Positions 61,448 through 64,000 of a stretch of 64,000 nt of DNA are shown here, in pieces; position 1 is the first letter of the stretch, and each line of letters opens with the position of its first letter. The notes beneath the pieces were generated by a model. The model was not told the origin of the DNA. It made no database searches and worked only from the letters and a program-made list of their open reading frames with translations. A program made the translations under genes and the position numbers. The stretch spans positions 62,001-126,000 of the forward strand of contig NZ_BBJF01000006.1 of NCBI RefSeq assembly GCF_000739735.1, given 5' to 3'. This stretch comes from Paraburkholderia ginsengisoli NBRC 100965 (GTDB lineage: Bacteria; Pseudomonadota; Gammaproteobacteria; Burkholderiales; Burkholderiaceae).

Positions 61448-61853
61448 TGCGTCTCCTCGCTTCTTGGTATGGAAGTCCGCCAGTCAGATGCGTTGCGGGC
61501 GGTGTCTTTCTACCAATGGAACATAGCGAAGCGGAACAGCCGATGTCAAGCAAATACTCGCGACTGAGCGCGACGTGTGGAATGCCGGGCTTTTGCGCGC
61601 AAAGCTTGTCGCTCAATGGCTAGCGCGTTGCATCCGAGGGCAAACCCGGAGCCGGCGACGAGGTCGGACGAGTCGTTGTCAGGCAACGGGGCAAGCGGAT
61701 GCGCGTCGCGCTGACGGCGCGCACGCTGCAGCGATCCGCGATTGCGGTCGTCGCAGATCATGCCGGCCTGCGGACGCGAGTGGCTCGCGTTGGCGAATGC
61801 ACTACGCGCTTTGGGCGCCCTCACTCGCGCACGCGCTAACACCCGCTCGCGGA
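61448..61853. other. Gap between SMP-30 and solute-binding protein genes
   Basis: 406 bp inside the catabolic operon, without a recognisable gene. GGAACA is repeated at 61518-61523 and 61533-61538, 15 bp apart, about 80 bp before the solute-binding gene. A separate promoter for the transporter genes may lie here. Confidence 0.4.
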
Positions 61854-62792
61854 TCAGCCGCCCTGCACGCCTTGCGTGTTCACATAGAGCGAGTACAGCC
61901 CATGGCTCGCGGCCATGAACAGCCGGTTGCGATGACGTCCGCCGAAGCACACGTTGGCACAGCGCTCCGGCAACGCAATGTGGCCGAGCGGCTCGCCTTG
62001 CGCGGTGAAGACACGCACGCCGTCGAGCTCGTCGGTGCCCATGCCCCAGCCGCACCACAAATTGCCGTGGACGTCGACGCGAAAACCGTCCGGTGTGCCC
62101 GGGCCCGCGTCGATCAGCACGCGGTTGTTCGACAGCACCGCGCCATTGCCGACGACATCGAACGCGCGAATCTTGCGCGGCTCGCCACGCGATTCGACGA
62201 TGTACAACACCGACTCGTCCGGCGAGAACGCGAGACCGTTGGGGCCGAGCACGTCGTCGGCGACCATCGACACCTCGCCCGATTGTCCGTCGATGCGATA
62301 CACGCACGCGGGCAATTCCGATTCCTGGCGCTCGCCTTCGTAAAAGCTGTCGATGCCGAAGGTCGGGTCAGTGAACCAGATGGAGCCGTCGGACTTCACG
62401 ATCACATCGTTCGGCGAATTGAAGCGCTTGCCGCGATAGCGGTCGGCGAGCACGGTGATCGAGCCGTCGTATTCGGTGCGCGTGACGCGGCGCGTCAGAT
62501 GCTCGCAACTGACGAGGCGTCCCTGGCGATCGCGCGTGTGGCCGTTCGCATTGTTCGACGACTGCCGGAACGTGCTGACCGTGCCGCTCGGTTCGTCCCA
62601 ACGCAGGATGCGGTCGTTGGGGATGTCGCTCCACAGCAGATAACGGCCGTCGCCGAACCAGACCGGCCCTTCCGACCAGCGCGCGCCCTGATACAGACAC
62701 TCGACGGAAGCGGAGGCAAGGATCAGCGACCGGAAGCGCGGATCGAACACGCGGATGGAGGGATCGGGATAGCGTCGGCTGTGGTCGGTCAT
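61854..62792 (-). CDS. SMP-30/gluconolactonase-family lactonase
   Basis: 312 aa six-bladed beta-propeller, cytoplasmic (no signal peptide). Metal ligands of the family are visible: Glu in RWSEGPVWFGDGRYLLW near 40, Asn in RFNSPNDVIVKSDGSIWFTD near 126, Asn in GPNGLAFSPDESVLY near 185 and Asp in TPDGFRVDVHGNLW near 230. It hydrolyses sugar lactones (gluconolactone, arabinonolactone and similar) to the free acids. The ATG at 62792 begins the conserved domain; frame further right is ignored. With the dehydratase at 55488 it suggests an oxidative, non-phosphorylated sugar pathway. Confidence 0.85.
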   Translation of the reverse strand: MTDHSRRYPDPSIRVFDPRFRSLILASASVECLYQGARWSEGPVWFGDGRYLLWSDIPNDRILRWDEPSGTVSTFRQSSNNANGHTRDRQGRLVSCEHLTRRVTRTEYDGSITVLADRYRGKRFNSPNDVIVKSDGSIWFTDPTFGIDSFYEGERQESELPACVYRIDGQSGEVSMVADDVLGPNGLAFSPDESVLYIVESRGEPRKIRAFDVVGNGAVLSNNRVLIDAGPGTPDGFRVDVHGNLWCGWGMGTDELDGVRVFTAQGEPLGHIALPERCANVCFGGRHRNRLFMAASHGLYSLYVNTQGVQGG

Positions 62793-63411
62793 TCTGGTGC
62801 TTTGGTCCGGAGACGGGTGGATTCGATGGATGGGTGTGCGCGCACTCGCGCGGCAGCGGCGATCTTCGCACGATGTTCGCGCGGCGTCGAACTGAGCAGC
62901 GGCGGGCGCGGCCCCATGTCGGCGATTTGTTGTCAATCAACTCGGTCGACGCCCCGGTCCACCGAAATGCGGCGCCGAAGTCGGGAACTGGCGGCAAATT
63001 GTCATTTTTATATGACAATAGCGCCTGACAAGCCGGCTGCCGGAAAATCCCCACATTGTGGACCGGACCACATCGAGATTGGCAATCGGCATGGTTCTGC
63101 GAGACCATCCGGTATGGTGGTTAATTAAAATTATTTGGCAATAATGTTGCCGATGAAATGCATCAAAATGGCGACGACGGCAGAATTATCTATTTTATTA
63201 GCCTGCGAATCTTAAGCAGGCTAAAAGCGGATACCGATACGATTCACCGCGTTTTCCCCATAGAGGCACCGTATCTTGGCTTTTTTTGAATATGCCCGGC
63301 GTTGCGAATTAATTTTTAGTGCTAGATTACGTCGATAAAAAACAGCCGGACGGAATACCGTACCGCGATTAACCGCAACGGGATGTTTGCGAGCCTGAGA
63401 GAGTTAAGAAA
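62793..63411. other. AT-richer divergent regulatory region
   Basis: 619 bp between the lactonase gene (minus) and the luxR gene (plus), noticeably AT-rich from 63110 to 63340. It contains a 20-bp dyad at 62999-63018, a 15-bp dyad GGCAATAATGTTGCC at 63137-63151 and a 9-bp stem TTAGCCTGC/GCAGGCTAA at 63198-63224. No gene. Confidence 0.5.
62999..63018. promoter_or_regulatory. 20-bp dyad operator TTGTCAT-N6-ATGACAA
   Basis: Perfect 7-bp arms around TTTTAT, about 207 bp upstream of the lactonase ATG. Outer GGCG and CGCC flank it. It looks like a dimer binding site for a GntR- or LacI-like regulator, or an unusual lux-type box for the adjacent LuxR protein. The binder is not identified. Confidence 0.5.
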
Positions 63412-64000
63412 TTGCCGCTACATTTTATCGAGCAGATGGCCCCGCTACTGGACGCCGCCGACGAAGCGGAATGGTTCGGCGCGATCGCGGGCCTCGCCGA
63501 GACATGGGGCTTCGACAGAATTCTGATCGCCATGCTGCCGCGTCCGACGATGCGACTGGAAGATGCATACATACGCAGCACTTACGCGTCGGCATGGCGC
63601 CAGACGTATGACAAGCAGGGGTTGGTTCATATCGACCCGACCGTCGAACACTGCATGGCGCGCGCCGCACCGCTAATCTGGTCGCCGACCATCTTCTCGA
63701 CCACGGCCCAGCAATCTATGTACGAGGAAGCCCGTTCATACGGGTTGCGCGCCGGCGTAACGGTGCCGATTCATGGGCCGAATCAGGAAGCCGGCATGAT
63801 GTGCTTTGTGAACGACAGCAGTTCGATCGAGGATTTTCAGCGCCATGTCAATGTAGCGCTGCCGAATCTGGTGCTATTGCGCGATCTGGTTATCGATACC
63901 AGCCAGCGTCATCTGGATACACATGCCAAGACCTTATTGCCCAAGCTCACGCCACGCGAACGCGAGTGCCTGAAATGGACCGCACGCGGCAAATCCACCT
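63412..64000 (+). CDS. LuxR-family quorum-sensing regulator, C-terminus cut by window edge
   Basis: 196 codons are visible. The autoinducer-binding domain carries the six residues conserved in AHL-responsive LuxR proteins: Trp62, Tyr66, Asp75, Pro76, Trp90 and Gly115 (AWRQTYDKQGLVHIDPTVEH, LIW, GVTVPIHG). The C-terminal helix-turn-helix begins at LTPRERECLKWTARGKST and is truncated. A TTG at 63412 follows GAGAGAG at 8 nt and gives the expected N-terminus; the next ATG is at 63436. A matching luxI synthase is not within the window. It diverges from the sugar-acid operon. Confidence 0.85.
   Translation, partial: MPLHFIEQMAPLLDAADEAEWFGAIAGLAETWGFDRILIAMLPRPTMRLEDAYIRSTYASAWRQTYDKQGLVHIDPTVEHCMARAAPLIWSPTIFSTTAQQSMYEEARSYGLRAGVTVPIHGPNQEAGMMCFVNDSSSIEDFQRHVNVALPNLVLLRDLVIDTSQRHLDTHAKTLLPKLTPRERECLKWTARGKST

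Noticed and set aside
1..64000. tRNA, rRNA, CRISPR array, prophage or insertion sequence
   Set aside because: None recognised by eye on either strand: no cloverleaf with CCA-type end, no regularly spaced repeats, no transposase or integrase motif.

Overview
The window is GC-rich, densely coding chromosomal DNA with about 60 genes, short gaps, frequent ATGA stop/start overlaps and many GTG or TTG starts. Gene content points to a betaproteobacterium of the Burkholderia/Paraburkholderia group: MocR and LysR regulators, a DUF3141-pta-ackA-fabI cluster, a beta-ketoadipate (pca) cluster, a 16-stranded-type porin, DUF6496 and DUF3005 proteins. The genus is inferred from protein families, not from a marker gene. 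I saw no rRNA, tRNA, CRISPR array, prophage or insertion sequence.

Layout. 1-2.6 kb: D-tartrate use (dctA fragment, tarD, divergent LysR). 3.0-8.2 kb: a co-directional operon of a PhaC-like DUF3141 hydrolase, phosphate acyltransferase, acetate kinase and FabI-type reductase. 8.2-9.9 kb: an Ohr/OsmC protein beside a frameshifted relic. 9.9-16.3 kb: a diguanylate cyclase, a LysE exporter, a MocR regulator divergent from an omega-aminotransferase, a histone-like protein and a small unknown. 16.6-22.6 kb: a branched-chain amino-acid-type ABC operon with a fused LivH-LivM permease and a divergent TetR. 22.6-28.3 kb: pcaIJ-pcaBDC with a divergent LysR and paired dyad operators. 28.4-33.3 kb: folE, an EamA transporter, a DedA-rhodanese fusion and a second diguanylate cyclase. 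33.4-38.0 kb: CHAD protein, PiT phosphate transporter and PPK2, a phosphate/polyphosphate neighbourhood. 38.2-43.4 kb: glyoxalase-fold protein, signal-less HtrA protease, gamma-glutamyltranspeptidase, MFS exporter.

43.6-47.0 kb holds the least explained part: four tightly packed minus-strand genes (CDP-alcohol phosphatidyltransferase, 2OG-Fe(II) oxygenase, flippase-like membrane protein, sugar/choline-type nucleotidyltransferase). Together they look like a pathway for an unusual modified phospholipid or other phosphodiester headgroup. This is the best candidate for an undescribed system.

47-55 kb: small secreted and hypothetical proteins, a porin, a lipoprotein, an AraC regulator, serine acetyltransferase and a second short-chain-dehydrogenase-like protein that, like the one at 34.5 kb, lacks the catalytic Tyr/Lys pair. 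55.5-62.8 kb: a minus-strand catabolic operon with an SMP-30 lactonase, a PotABCD-like ABC importer and an IlvD/Edd-type sugar-acid dehydratase. 62.8-64 kb: an AT-richer regulatory gap followed by a quorum-sensing LuxR gene cut by the window edge.

Several intrinsic terminators are clear (near 15.1, 22.6, 37.0, 40.0, 50.2 and 50.8 kb). A tandem pair on the minus strand at 48.5 kb ends no recognisable gene and may mark a small RNA.
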